Below are positions 46,058-55,058 of a DNA stretch of 64,000 nt, piece after piece. Within the stretch, counting starts at the first letter, position 1. Each line of letters starts with the position of its first letter. A program made the position numbers and the translations under genes. The stretch is from Clostridia bacterium (GTDB taxonomy: Bacteria > Bacillota > Clostridia > UMGS1810), in NCBI GenBank assembly GCA_017436905.1, contig JAFSCF010000019.1, forward strand, positions 62,001-126,000, written 5' to 3'. The notes under the pieces were generated by a model. It was given only the letters and a program-made list of their open reading frames with translations. It was not told the DNA's origin and made no database searches.

Positions 46058-47434
46058 ATGAGTAAATCACAGGTTTCACACACCATAGATATGTGTTCAG
46101 GGCCTATGGCGGGCAAGATATTTCAATTTGTAATTCCGCTGATGGTTTCCAGCATATTGCAACTGCTCTTTAACGCAGCAGACATTATAGTAGTAAGTCG
46201 TTTCTGCGGTGATGAAGCATTGGCCGCGGTGGGGTCTACGTCATCGCTTATAAACTTAACTGTCGGTTTATTTATAGGAATGTCTACCGCATCAAACATA
46301 ATAGCCGCAAGGCTTATGGGCGAGAGGAATTTTGAAAAACTTCACAAAGTGGTGCACACATCTATCCTTGTAAGTGTTATAAGCGGTATACTGCTTGCAG
46401 CAATAGGAATAACCTTTGCAGAAAAAGCATTGAAACTTATGGGCTCACCCGACGATGTAATAGAACTCTCCACACTTTATTTGAGGATTTATTTTATAGG
46501 CACACCTGCTAACCTTATTTACAACTTCGGAAGTTCGCTTTTGCGCGCCAAGGGTGATACTAAACGACCTTTATACATAATAACGCTTGCAGGCGTTATA
46601 AACTTCGTACTTAATCTGTTTTTTGTAGCATTTTGCGGCAGGAATGTTGACGGCGTTGCAATAGCAACAGTTGTATCACAAGTTGTATCCGCAGTTCTTA
46701 TAATAATATGCCTGATGAGCGACAACGACCATATGCGTCTTAACATAAAAGAACTTAAAATCCACAAAAAAGAACTGCTTGAAATTCTGCGCATAGGTTT
46801 ACCGGCAGGAATTCAGGGTATGGTTTTCTCTTTTTCCAATATAACTATTCAATCTGCAGTAAACTCATTCGGCAAAAACACTATGGCGGGGTATGCCGCC
46901 GCAAACAGTATACAAGGATTTTTATACGTTGCCGGAAACGCATTTTATCAAGCGAATATGACGTTTACCAGCCAGAATATGGGCGCAAATCAATGGGACA
47001 GAATGAAGCGTTCAATGAAACTTAATATACTGTTTGAAGTGATTATATGTACTGCATTGGGTATAATTGCTTTTTGCTTTGCCACACCTTTGCTCGGTAT
47101 ATATACCACTGATGCAGCAGTAGTGCAGGAAGGCATAACCGTAATGAAATACAACTGCTTACTGGTTGTGCTGTGCGGACTTATGGAAACTATTATGGGT
47201 GGCATACGAGGTATGGGATATACTATTATGACAATGGTAGTGTCTATCCTCGGCAGTTGCGTGCTAAGGATTATATGGGTGGCATCTGTATTTAATATCT
47301 TCCCCACTACCGACGTGCTGTTTTCAATTTATCCTATAAGTTGGATACTGACAAGTTTTATACATCTGATGTGTTATTTGGTGATATTTCCAAGAAAGAA
47401 AAAACTTGCCGAATTAAAAAACGTTGATGTTTGA
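46058..47434 (+). CDS. MATE family efflux transporter
   Basis: Twelve-helix cation-coupled exporter of the multidrug and toxin extrusion family. 458 residues from the ATG at 46058 (AAGAGGTG upstream overlaps the murC stop codon). FQFVIPLMVSSILQLLFNAADI and VVSRFCGDEALAAVGSTSSLINL are typical of the NorM/DinF-like clostridial group. Substrate is unknown. Its stop codon lies inside the terminator hairpin. Co-transcription with murC is likely because the gap is five bases. Confidence 0.93.
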   Translation: MSKSQVSHTIDMCSGPMAGKIFQFVIPLMVSSILQLLFNAADIIVVSRFCGDEALAAVGSTSSLINLTVGLFIGMSTASNIIAARLMGERNFEKLHKVVHTSILVSVISGILLAAIGITFAEKALKLMGSPDDVIELSTLYLRIYFIGTPANLIYNFGSSLLRAKGDTKRPLYIITLAGVINFVLNLFFVAFCGRNVDGVAIATVVSQVVSAVLIIICLMSDNDHMRLNIKELKIHKKELLEILRIGLPAGIQGMVFSFSNITIQSAVNSFGKNTMAGYAAANSIQGFLYVAGNAFYQANMTFTSQNMGANQWDRMKRSMKLNILFEVIICTALGIIAFCFATPLLGIYTTDAAVVQEGITVMKYNCLLVVLCGLMETIMGGIRGMGYTIMTMVVSILGSCVLRIIWVASVFNIFPTTDVLFSIYPISWILTSFIHLMCYLVIFPRKKKLAELKNVDV

Positions 47435-47449
47435 ACATCAACGTTTTTT
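47416..47449. terminator. Bidirectional terminator overlapping the MATE gene end
   Basis: A perfect inverted repeat of 16 bases (47416-47431 and 47434-47449, core ACGTTGATGTT) with the stop codon TGA at the loop. T-runs occur on both sides, serving the convergent AEC gene too. Confidence 0.9.
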
Positions 47450-47453
47450 AATT

Positions 47454-48356
47454 TTATATACCAAACAAAGATAACACTATCGGTATGGTTATGCACGAGA
47501 GCAGGCTCGAAACAAGCGCAAGTCCTGCGCCTATTCTGCAGTCCTCGCCGACAAGGTCAGGGAAAACAACAGTATTTAAACCACACGGCATTGCCAAAAA
47601 TATAACTGCTGGTTGAACAATGCTCATAGGGAAGAAAATTGAAAGGCATATCCCCACAGCAACAGGGATAACCATAAGCCTTAAAACAGTTATGATATAT
47701 ATACGCACGTTTGATAATATCTCTTTAAGTTTGAATTTAGAAATTACCACTCCTGCAAGAATCATACTGGTAGGTGCCATACACGCACGTGAGGTATCGA
47801 GTATTGATGTTACAACAGTCGGCATTTGAAGTTCCAAGAGACCTGCTATCATACCGAGTACCATTGTAATTGTCATTACATTTAGAAGTCCTTTTGGCGA
47901 GAACGGTCTTTTAGCAAGTATACAAAACGCTATAAGGTATATGTATATAGACATTGGTATGGAAAACACCATAACGGACAAAAGACCCATAGTACCGAGC
48001 AGGCTCTCTGCAAGAGCATACCCCATATATCCAAAATTAGGGATAAGCATAGAATACTCATACACATATTTTGTGTATTTCTGTTTTGAAAACAGTTTTG
48101 CCGCAAAATGTGCTATAAGCGAAAGAATGGCAAGAATAAGAACTGAAACCAATATCAAAAGATAGTTTGATTTCAAATATTGCACATTAAAATTGGTGGC
48201 AAACGTTCTGAATGTATTACACGACGAAAATACATATACCAAAAGACCTGATAACATTTTTGAATGGTCTGCCTTTATAATATCGGCCTTTGCAAGACCA
48301 TATCCCACAGCGCCAAAAACCAGTAATATAAAAACCTGCTCAAATATAACTGTCAT
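47454..48356 (-). CDS. AEC family transporter (auxin efflux carrier type)
   Basis: Ten-helix membrane protein of about 300 residues from the ATG at 48356 (GAGGA eight bases upstream, inside the last codons of the esterase gene). GAVGYGLAKADIIKADHSKMLSGLLVYV at the N-terminus is typical of bacterial AEC/YfdV carriers that export or import malate, malonate or similar acids. The substrate is unknown. It follows the acetylesterase gene directly and is probably co-transcribed. Confidence 0.9.
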   Translation of the reverse strand: MTVIFEQVFILLVFGAVGYGLAKADIIKADHSKMLSGLLVYVFSSCNTFRTFATNFNVQYLKSNYLLILVSVLILAILSLIAHFAAKLFSKQKYTKYVYEYSMLIPNFGYMGYALAESLLGTMGLLSVMVFSIPMSIYIYLIAFCILAKRPFSPKGLLNVMTITMVLGMIAGLLELQMPTVVTSILDTSRACMAPTSMILAGVVISKFKLKEILSNVRIYIITVLRLMVIPVAVGICLSIFFPMSIVQPAVIFLAMPCGLNTVVFPDLVGEDCRIGAGLALVSSLLSCITIPIVLSLFGI

Positions 48357-48357
48357 T

Positions 48358-49335
48358 TTATTTTTCCTCGTTAAATTCAATCAATTTTTTAAATGCGATG
48401 TCTTCCCAGCCTCGCAAATAAATATGACCGTATTCCGGGAAGAAGATTACGTCTTTTTTGCAGTTTAATTTGTTATAGAAAGCAAACTGTGTTGACGGCG
48501 GGCAGGTAGAATCCATAAGACCTGTTGCCATAAGTACTTCCGCGTCTATCATATGCGCAAAATTCTGCACATCGATATAGCCAAGTCGGTTAAAATACAC
48601 ATCTTCTTTTAGATGCATCGGGTCGCATTCTTTGAAAAATTCACGCAAGCCTGTATAAGCGTCTGAAAGTTCTAAATTCCATACACGTTTGTAATCGCTA
48701 AGGTAAGGATATTGAATAAGAGCAAGTTTAACCTCAGGCACAAGTGCCGCACACGCAATACTGAGCGCCGCACCCTGACTTCCGCCGATAACAGAGATTT
48801 TATTCTCATCAATGTACGGCAGATTCATAATAATGCGAGTCATAATAACTGTATCTAAAAAAACATCTCTGTAGTACATATTATGAGAATTCTCATCACC
48901 AAGACCGCGCGTAAAATGATAATATGTAGTGTTGCCTTTGTAGCTTCCTCTATCTTCGGATATTCCTTCTCCCTGGCCACGACAGTCAAGCCTTGCAATC
49001 GCCATACCCTCTGCGGTGAATTTTAAATTCCTGTTCCACGAGCCGCTTTGAGATGTATAACCGTGATATGCCATAACAGCAGGAATTTTACCGTATATAT
49101 TTTTAGGTTTTAAAAATTTAGCATGAACTCTTGCACCTTTTGTACCCGTAAAAAACAAATCATAGCAATCTGCAGACTTGCAGGAAAAATCCTTTGCAGG
49201 AACAAATTCAGGATTAGGGTCAAAAGTGTCAAGTTCAGCCAAAGCGTCTGCCCAGAATTTATCAAAATCAGCAGGACATGGACTTGAACCTTTATATTCA
49301 AATAATTTCTCTTTAGGCATATCAAAAAGTGCCAT
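48358..49335 (-). CDS. Acetylxylan esterase / cephalosporin-C deacetylase (CE7)
   Basis: Serine esterase removing acetyl groups from xylo-oligosaccharides and other small acetylated compounds. 325 residues with the CE7 features: RLDCRGQGEGISEDRG, the nucleophile in GGSQGAALS near residue 183, a Asp region MDSTCPPSTQF and the C-terminal His in EYGHIYL. No signal peptide, so cytoplasmic. It is divergent from eda-kdgK and has a consensus promoter. Confidence 0.95.
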   Translation of the reverse strand: MALFDMPKEKLFEYKGSSPCPADFDKFWADALAELDTFDPNPEFVPAKDFSCKSADCYDLFFTGTKGARVHAKFLKPKNIYGKIPAVMAYHGYTSQSGSWNRNLKFTAEGMAIARLDCRGQGEGISEDRGSYKGNTTYYHFTRGLGDENSHNMYYRDVFLDTVIMTRIIMNLPYIDENKISVIGGSQGAALSIACAALVPEVKLALIQYPYLSDYKRVWNLELSDAYTGLREFFKECDPMHLKEDVYFNRLGYIDVQNFAHMIDAEVLMATGLMDSTCPPSTQFAFYNKLNCKKDVIFFPEYGHIYLRGWEDIAFKKLIEFNEEK

Positions 49336-49373
49336 ATTAAAAACTCCCTCCGTTATACAAATTACACCATTTT

Positions 49374-49402
49374 ATTATATGTTTACATTATTTGTGTGTC
49401 AA
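49374..49402 (-). promoter_or_regulatory. Consensus promoter of the esterase-AEC pair
   Basis: Minus-strand TTGACA (49397-49402), a 17-base spacer and TATAAT (49374-49379), a perfect sigma-A promoter. Confidence 0.92.
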
Positions 49403-49457
49403 TACTTTTTTGGGTAAAATTATTTTATATTTTGCGTATTTTAATCAATTTTTTCTA

Positions 49458-49486
49458 TTGATAAATTAATTATGATGTGATATACT
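49458..49486 (+). promoter_or_regulatory. Promoter of eda-kdgK
   Basis: TTGATA (49458-49463), a 17-base spacer and TATACT (49481-49486), with TGA before the -10. Confidence 0.8.
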
Positions 49487-49525
49487 CAAAGTATCTATGG
49501 AATTTTTTTGAAAGAGGGAGATAAA

Positions 49526-50173
49526 ATGAGCAACAAACAACAGATTATTACAAAAGTTACCGATGCAGGTATCGTAGCGGTTGTTCGTGCAGAAAGCGCA
49601 GACAAAGCAAAACGCATTACCGACGCTTGCTTAGAGGGCGGCGTTCCTGCTGTAGAGATTACCTTTACAGTTCCGGGTGCACACAGAGTTATCGAAGAAC
49701 TTGCTTCTTACTACAAAAGCGGTGAAATCATTCTCGGTGCAGGCACAGTTTTAGATGCCGAAACTGCAAGAATTGCTATTCTTTCAGGTGCTGAATATGT
49801 GGTAAGCCCTGCACTTGACGAAGACACCATCAAACTTTGTAACCGTTATGCAATTCCCTGCATGCCCGGTGTTATGACATTAAAAGACGTTATCAAAGCG
49901 CTTGAACTTGGCTGCGACATCATCAAACTGTTCCCCGGTGAAGCATTCGGTCCGTCAATGGTTAAGGCTATCAAAGGTCCTATTCCACAGGCAAACATTA
50001 TGCCTACAGGCGGTGTAAACGTGGACAACGTTGACCAGTGGTTCAAAGCAGGTGTTGTGGCAGTTGGCGCAGGCAGTGCTCTTACAGCAGGTGCTAAAAC
50101 AGGTGACTACAAACTCATCACCGAAACTGCTAAAAAGTTTGTTGAAAATATTAAAAACGCAAGAAATAACTAA
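49526..50173 (+). CDS. eda: KDPG/KHG aldolase
   Basis: Class I aldolase cleaving 2-keto-3-deoxy-6-phosphogluconate to pyruvate and glyceraldehyde 3-phosphate. 215 residues from the ATG at 49526 (GAGGGAG upstream; a TTG-initiated longer form translates that site). VAVVRAES, EITFTVPGAHRVIEEL, GAGTVLDAETA and the Schiff-base lysine in DIIKLFPGEAFGPS near 135 are diagnostic. Coupled with kdgK it completes hexuronate or KDG breakdown. Confidence 0.95.
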   Translation: MSNKQQIITKVTDAGIVAVVRAESADKAKRITDACLEGGVPAVEITFTVPGAHRVIEELASYYKSGEIILGAGTVLDAETARIAILSGAEYVVSPALDEDTIKLCNRYAIPCMPGVMTLKDVIKALELGCDIIKLFPGEAFGPSMVKAIKGPIPQANIMPTGGVNVDNVDQWFKAGVVAVGAGSALTAGAKTGDYKLITETAKKFVENIKNARNN

Positions 50174-50199
50174 TTTAATATAATTTGGAGGGCATAAAA

Positions 50200-51222
50200 A
50201 TGGCAAAAGTAGTAACATTGGGCGAGATTATGCTCCGCCTGCAGACACCCGGATTTAAAAGATACATTCAGGCACAGAGTTTTGATGTAGAGTACGGCGG
50301 CGGTGAGGCTAACGTGGCAGTATCACTCGCAAACTACGGTCACGACGCTCACTTTGTTTCGGCAATCCCTGCTAACCCTATTGGTGACGCTTGTATCGCC
50401 ACACTTAAAAAGCACAGTGTAAACACTGGTTACATATCAAGAAAAGGCGAAAGACTGGGCATCTATTTTGTAGAGAAAGGCGCTTCACAGAGAGCATCAA
50501 ACGTAGTGTACGACCGTGCACACTCTTCTATCTCTACAGCACAGCCTTCTGACTTTAACTGGGATGAGATTTTCGCAGGTGCTGAGTGGTTCCACTTTAC
50601 AGGTATTACTCCTGCAGTTTCTGACGACTGTACGGCAGTATGCTTAGAAGCGTGCAAAAAAGCAAAAGCAGCAGGTGTTAAAATCAGTTGTGACTTAAAC
50701 TTCCGTAAAAAACTTTGGACAAGCGAAAAAGCAGGCAAAGTTATGGGCGACCTTATGCAGTACGTTGACGTACTTATCGCAAATGAGGAAGACGCTGAAA
50801 AAGTATTTGGTATTAAAGCAAGCGGAACAGATATTACAGGCGGAACACTCTCTGATGAGGGATACAAAGATGTCTGCAAACAGTTGGTTGACAGATTTGG
50901 TTTCAAAAACGTTGCAATTACATTGCGTGAGAGTATTTCTGCTTCAGTAAACAACTGGGCGGCTCTTCTCTACGACGGCAAAGATTTCTACAAATCCAAA
51001 AAATACAACATCAACATCGTTGACCGTGTAGGCGGCGGCGACTCTTTCGGCGGCGGTCTTATATACGCTATGCTAGAGGGTTACTCTATGCAGGATACTA
51101 TTGAGTTCGCAGTTGCGGCATCCTGCCTTAAACACTCAATTGAAGGCGACTTTAACTTAGTAAGCGTTGACGAAGTTAAAAACCTTATGAAGGGCGACGG
51201 TTCAGGCCGTGTTCAGAGATAA
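50200..51222 (+). CDS. kdgK: 2-dehydro-3-deoxygluconokinase (PfkB family)
   Basis: Phosphorylates KDG to KDPG, the substrate of the preceding gene's product. 340 residues from the ATG at 50200 (TTGGAGGGC upstream). The PfkB signature is VDRVGGGDSFGGGLIYA near residue 280 with the catalytic Asp; GGGEANVAVSLANYGHDAHFVSA lies near the N-terminus. Gap to eda is 26 bases. Sugar specificity is inferred from the eda pairing. Confidence 0.92.
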   Translation: MAKVVTLGEIMLRLQTPGFKRYIQAQSFDVEYGGGEANVAVSLANYGHDAHFVSAIPANPIGDACIATLKKHSVNTGYISRKGERLGIYFVEKGASQRASNVVYDRAHSSISTAQPSDFNWDEIFAGAEWFHFTGITPAVSDDCTAVCLEACKKAKAAGVKISCDLNFRKKLWTSEKAGKVMGDLMQYVDVLIANEEDAEKVFGIKASGTDITGGTLSDEGYKDVCKQLVDRFGFKNVAITLRESISASVNNWAALLYDGKDFYKSKKYNINIVDRVGGGDSFGGGLIYAMLEGYSMQDTIEFAVAASCLKHSIEGDFNLVSVDEVKNLMKGDGSGRVQR

Positions 51223-51243
51223 TCTCTAATGAATTTAATAGCG

Positions 51244-51274
51244 AAAGCGGAGATGCTTAAAGCATCTCCGCTTT
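51244..51274. terminator. Bidirectional terminator between kdgK and the SPFH gene
   Basis: A perfect 14-base-pair stem (AAAGCGGAGATGCT / AGCATCTCCGCTTT) with a three-base loop and T-runs on both sides. Confidence 0.93.
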
Positions 51275-51278
51275 TTAA

Positions 51279-52169
51279 TTATTCGTTTTTATCGTCAACT
51301 ATAAGTTCTTTTAAAGATGTTGCAAGCCCAGCAATACCTTGTATCTGGCTGGGGATAATAATTTTTGTCGCTTTGCCGTCAGCCGCTTTTTCAAATGCTT
51401 CCAAACTTTTAAGTGCCACAACAGCCTCTGTGGGATTTGCTTCGTTTAAGCGTTTTAAACCTTCTGCAATAGCAGTCTGTACGCTTAAAATTGCCTCTGC
51501 CTCACCCTCTGCCTCACGGATTTGCGCCTCTTTTTTGGCTTCAGCGCGCAAAATGGCTGCTTCTTTTTCACCCTCTGCAACGAGAACTGCTGACTTTTTC
51601 TCACCCTCAGCACGAAGAATAAGTTCACGGCGTTCACGCTCTGCTTTCATCTGGCGCTCCATTGCGTCCTGAATTTCAGACGGTGGCAGAATGTTTTTAA
51701 GTTCCACACGGTTTACCTTAATACCCCACGGGTCTGTGGCTTCATCTAAGATTGCACGCATCTTTGTGTTAACGGTATCACGGCTGGTAAGGGTTTCATC
51801 AAGTTCTAAATCGCCGATGATATTTCTTAAAGTTGTGGCGGTTAAGTTTTCTATAGCCATAAGCGGTCTTTCCACACCGTACACATAAAGTTTAGGGTCG
51901 GTTATCTGGAAATATACAACCGTGTCAATCTGCATGGTAACATTGTCTTTTGTTATAACCGGTTGCGGAGCAAAATCAACCACCTGCTCTTTAAGGCTGA
52001 TATTTCTGCCCGTTTTTTCTATAAAAGGAATCTTAAAGTGAAGTCCCACATCCCATGTTGCCTGATATGCACCGAGGCGTTCAAGTATAACTGCATAAGA
52101 CTGCGGTACAATTTTGATGTTTGCAATAATTATTATTGCAATGATTAAGAAAATGATTAAAAACAGCAT
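51279..52169 (-). CDS. SPFH/Band 7 membrane protein (paraslipin type)
   Basis: Membrane-microdomain scaffold of the stomatin/QmcA family. 296 residues: an N-terminal membrane anchor (about 1-20), the SPFH domain (SYAVILERLGAYQATWDVGLHF, DTVVYFQITDPKLYVYGVE, ELDETLTSRDTVNTKM), and a C-terminal coiled coil rich in Glu-Ala-Lys repeats (about 185-250). It is followed upstream in the operon by an NfeD gene, the classic partner. Exact role here is unknown. Confidence 0.94.
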   Translation of the reverse strand: MLFLIIFLIIAIIIIANIKIVPQSYAVILERLGAYQATWDVGLHFKIPFIEKTGRNISLKEQVVDFAPQPVITKDNVTMQIDTVVYFQITDPKLYVYGVERPLMAIENLTATTLRNIIGDLELDETLTSRDTVNTKMRAILDEATDPWGIKVNRVELKNILPPSEIQDAMERQMKAERERRELILRAEGEKKSAVLVAEGEKEAAILRAEAKKEAQIREAEGEAEAILSVQTAIAEGLKRLNEANPTEAVVALKSLEAFEKAADGKATKIIIPSQIQGIAGLATSLKELIVDDKNE

Positions 52170-52183
52170 ACAATTTCCTCCTT

Positions 52184-52627
52184 TTAAACCTCTACTTTAT
52201 TTTTACTCGCAACAACGAGTTTTACTCCCTCTATTGCTTCAACAACAACTTCTTCGCCCTCGTCTATTGTACTTCCGTCCGATGTTACTGCCGACCACAC
52301 CTGACCGGCTACGGTTACCGTGCCCGAAAATTTATCGTGTGTGATGCTTTCTCGTACGATTGCGGTTTTGCCCACTACTCTGTCGGCATTGGTTTTTTCG
52401 CCTTTAACAGAAAGTTTCTTTTTAACCAAAGGCCGTGTAAGCGCCAGAAGTATCAAAGAAGATACTATAAATATCGGCACCTGCCATACAGGCGGAACGC
52501 CCAACGCAACTGCGATAAGCGTTATAAGTGCACCTGCAGCAAACCATATTGTCATAAGATTTGCCGTGTTCGCCTCAACAATGCAAAGCACTACAAACAG
52601 TGTTGCCCATACGATATAAGTTTGCAT
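52184..52627 (-). CDS. NfeD family membrane protein
   Basis: 147 residues from the ATG at 52627 (AGGAG nine bases upstream; the longer form has no site). Three membrane segments at about 5-75, then an OB-fold domain (VVGKTAIVRESI, SGTVTVAGQVWSAVTSDG). NfeD proteins pair with SPFH proteins in membrane quality control. The gene lies 14 bases before the SPFH gene. Confidence 0.93.
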   Translation of the reverse strand: MQTYIVWATLFVVLCIVEANTANLMTIWFAAGALITLIAVALGVPPVWQVPIFIVSSLILLALTRPLVKKKLSVKGEKTNADRVVGKTAIVRESITHDKFSGTVTVAGQVWSAVTSDGSTIDEGEEVVVEAIEGVKLVVASKNKVEV

Positions 52628-52662
52628 AAAATCAACTCCTTTATAAATATATATACGAAGTG

Positions 52663-53904
52663 TCAACGAATTTGACCGTTACCTGTTACAATATACTTAA
52701 CAGACGTAAGTTCGGTTAAGCCCATAGGTCCTCTGGCGTGCATCTTTTGTGTGCTGATGCCAATCTCTGCGCCAAAACCGAATTCAAAACCGTCGGTAAA
52801 GCGGGTGGACGCATTAACATATACAGCCGCTGCGTCTACTCTGTCTAAAAACGCATTTGCGGTTGTATAATTTTCTGTTACAATACATTCTGAATGGCCT
52901 GTGCCGTACTTTGCGATATGGTCAATTGCATCGTCTAAACCGTCTACCATTTTAACGGCAAGTATAAGGTCGCCGAACTCTGTGGCGTAATCTTCTTCCG
53001 TCGCAGCAATTGCACCGTCAAACTTTAAAATTGCCCTTTCACAAGCACGTACCTGAACATTTTTATCTGCAAGTGCGGCTGAAACTTTTGTATAGAACTC
53101 CTGAGGAGCATCTTTATGAATAAGCAGAGTTTCGGCAGCATTGCAAACAGACGGTCTGCTGGTTTTTGCATTTATAATAATATCTACCGCCATATCGGCA
53201 TTACAGTCTTTATCGGCATATATATGGCAGTTGCCCACCCCCGTCTGGATAACGGGAACGGTAGCAGTACTAATAACGGCATTTATAAGTCCTGCGCCGC
53301 CACGGGGAATTAAAACGTCGATATACCCATTGAGTTTCATCATTTCGGATGCAGTTTCCCTCGACGTATCACGTATAAGTTCTACAGTACCTTCGGGAAG
53401 TCCTGCTTTTTTTACAGCGTCTTTCATAATATCGGCAATAGCGGTGTTAGAGTTTATAGCCTCTTTTCCGCCACGTAGTATACACGCATTAGACGATTTT
53501 AAGCACAACACAGCGGTGTCGGCAGTAACATTGGGGCGGGACTCGTAAATAATTCCGATAACGCCCAAAGGTACACGGCGTTTTGCTATCTGCAATCCGT
53601 TTGGACGGCGTGTAGCACCTACAACCTCGCCAATCGGGTCGGGAAGGTCACGCACTTGACGCACTCCCTCGGCAATGCCTTTAATGCGGTCTTCAGTAAG
53701 CCTTAATCTATCTACCATAGACGCTTTCATACCGTTATTCCCGGCATTTTCCAAGTCTATGGCATTAGCAGATAAAATCTTAGCGCTGTATTTTTCCAAA
53801 TCATCCGCTATATATGTGAGCGCTTTGTTTTTATCAGCAGAACTGACAGTTGCCAGAATTCTCGCTGCACTACGCGCTTTTTTACCTATTTCAATAAGTT
53901 CCAT
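52663..53904 (-). CDS. proA: Gamma-glutamyl phosphate reductase
   Basis: Second step of proline synthesis, reducing gamma-glutamyl phosphate with NADPH. 413 residues with AARRPNGLQ-like VGATRRPNGLQIAKRRVPLG, GGKEAINSN, and the catalytic Cys in SRPSVCNAAETLLIH near 250; the C-terminus contains GFGAEIGISTQKMHARGPMGL. proB, its usual neighbour, is not within the window. It lies 11 bases downstream of mltG. Confidence 0.97.
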   Translation of the reverse strand: MELIEIGKKARSAARILATVSSADKNKALTYIADDLEKYSAKILSANAIDLENAGNNGMKASMVDRLRLTEDRIKGIAEGVRQVRDLPDPIGEVVGATRRPNGLQIAKRRVPLGVIGIIYESRPNVTADTAVLCLKSSNACILRGGKEAINSNTAIADIMKDAVKKAGLPEGTVELIRDTSRETASEMMKLNGYIDVLIPRGGAGLINAVISTATVPVIQTGVGNCHIYADKDCNADMAVDIIINAKTSRPSVCNAAETLLIHKDAPQEFYTKVSAALADKNVQVRACERAILKFDGAIAATEEDYATEFGDLILAVKMVDGLDDAIDHIAKYGTGHSECIVTENYTTANAFLDRVDAAAVYVNASTRFTDGFEFGFGAEIGISTQKMHARGPMGLTELTSVKYIVTGNGQIR

Positions 53905-53915
53905 AATAATTCTCC

Positions 53916-54905
53916 TTACTGTGTCGCTCTGAGGTGTTCTTCATAATTTACAGAAAATGTGTGCTTTCCGCTTTTATTAACACCAAAATACAGATAGTCA
54001 GTATCTTCAGGATTTATTGCCGCCGCAATAGATTCCTCACCAGGGTTGGCAATAGGGCCTACGGGAAGTCCTTCATAAAGATACGTGTTATAGGGTGAGT
54101 CTATCTTGGTATCTGCCTCGGACAAAACCGACTTGCGCTCGCCGAGGATATACTGAACCGTAGCACACGACTGCAGTTTTGTAAGTCCGCCCTTGCCGTT
54201 TAATCTGTTATGAAAAACCGACGACACGGTACGTCTGTCAACATCGCCCAATGCCTCACGCTCAATTACAGACGCAAGTATTACGGTTTCGTCTATATTG
54301 TCTATATCGTATTTGGAAATCACCTGCTCAAATATTGTGAGCATGCCATAAACAACTTCACTTGCAGGTGTGTTTTTATTAAACGTATACGTTGTGGGGA
54401 AAAGATACCCCTCAAGCACATATTTGCGGTCTGACTTATTATCAATATCATCTAAAAAGTCAAAATCGTAATCAGTTGTAGACGCCGCTTTTAAAAATTC
54501 GTCAGCGCTACAGATGCCTGCCTGCTCCATGGCAGCGGCTATCATATCGGTTTCAAAGCCTTCGGGAATAGTTATTTTAACTTTGTTTACAACAGAGTTA
54601 GACTCACCAGTTAAAATGTCGAGCAGTTCTTTATAAGAATTCCCCGTATTAACTGCAAAATCACCGCTTTTATACTGCGAGTCCATACCGCTGAACGCAG
54701 CATATATTTTAAATACAAAAGGATATTCTATAACACCCCTTGCTTTTAGCATATCAACAATCTCTCCGCCCGTAGCACCTTTGGGGACAGTCATTTCAAC
54801 ATTTGTTCCCGCACCTCCGAATACGTCTGTATAAACATTTAGCGCAAATATTATAACAGCAAGGCACACAAGCGCCGCCACAATTGTTTTTATAAGTTTT
54901 TTCAT
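53916..54905 (-). CDS. mltG: Endolytic murein transglycosylase MltG
   Basis: Membrane-anchored lytic transglycosylase that cuts nascent glycan strands. 329 residues from the ATG at 54905 (GAGGTG upstream). One N-terminal membrane segment (about 5-25), a LysM-like part (GDFAVNTGNSYKELLDIL), and the YceG domain with the catalytic Glu in ASVIEREALG near 214, and LQSCATVQYILG, SPYNTYLYEGLPVGPIANPG. Its promoter is a near-consensus one. Confidence 0.95.
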   Translation of the reverse strand: MKKLIKTIVAALVCLAVIIFALNVYTDVFGGAGTNVEMTVPKGATGGEIVDMLKARGVIEYPFVFKIYAAFSGMDSQYKSGDFAVNTGNSYKELLDILTGESNSVVNKVKITIPEGFETDMIAAAMEQAGICSADEFLKAASTTDYDFDFLDDIDNKSDRKYVLEGYLFPTTYTFNKNTPASEVVYGMLTIFEQVISKYDIDNIDETVILASVIEREALGDVDRRTVSSVFHNRLNGKGGLTKLQSCATVQYILGERKSVLSEADTKIDSPYNTYLYEGLPVGPIANPGEESIAAAINPEDTDYLYFGVNKSGKHTFSVNYEEHLRATQ

Positions 54906-54925
54906 ATTGTACACCTCGTGATTTT

Positions 54926-54954
54926 ATTTTACACTATACATATAAAAATGTCAA
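54926..54954 (-). promoter_or_regulatory. Promoter of mltG-proA-nfeD-SPFH
   Basis: Minus-strand TTGACA (54949-54954), a 17-base spacer and TAAAAT (54926-54931). The genes that follow are separated by 11 to 35 bases, so one transcript is likely. Confidence 0.85.
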
Positions 54955-55015
54955 ACAGGATTACGCAAAAACATATTGTGCAGTTGTTTTGAAAGTGCAA
55001 ATTATATTATTGACG

Positions 55016-55048
55016 AAAAGGACACAGTAAATAAACTGTGTCCTCTTT
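55016..55048 (-). terminator. Terminator of mscL
   Basis: GGACACAGT (55020-55028) and ACTGTGTCC (55035-55043) form a perfect 9-base-pair stem, extended by A-T pairs; TTTT follows on the minus strand and TCTTTTT on the plus strand. Confidence 0.8.
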
Positions 55049-55058
55049 TTATGTATGA

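Noticed and set aside
52663-53904. proA without proB as evidence of proline auxotrophy
   Set aside because: proB may simply be elsewhere in the genome; one window cannot show its absence.
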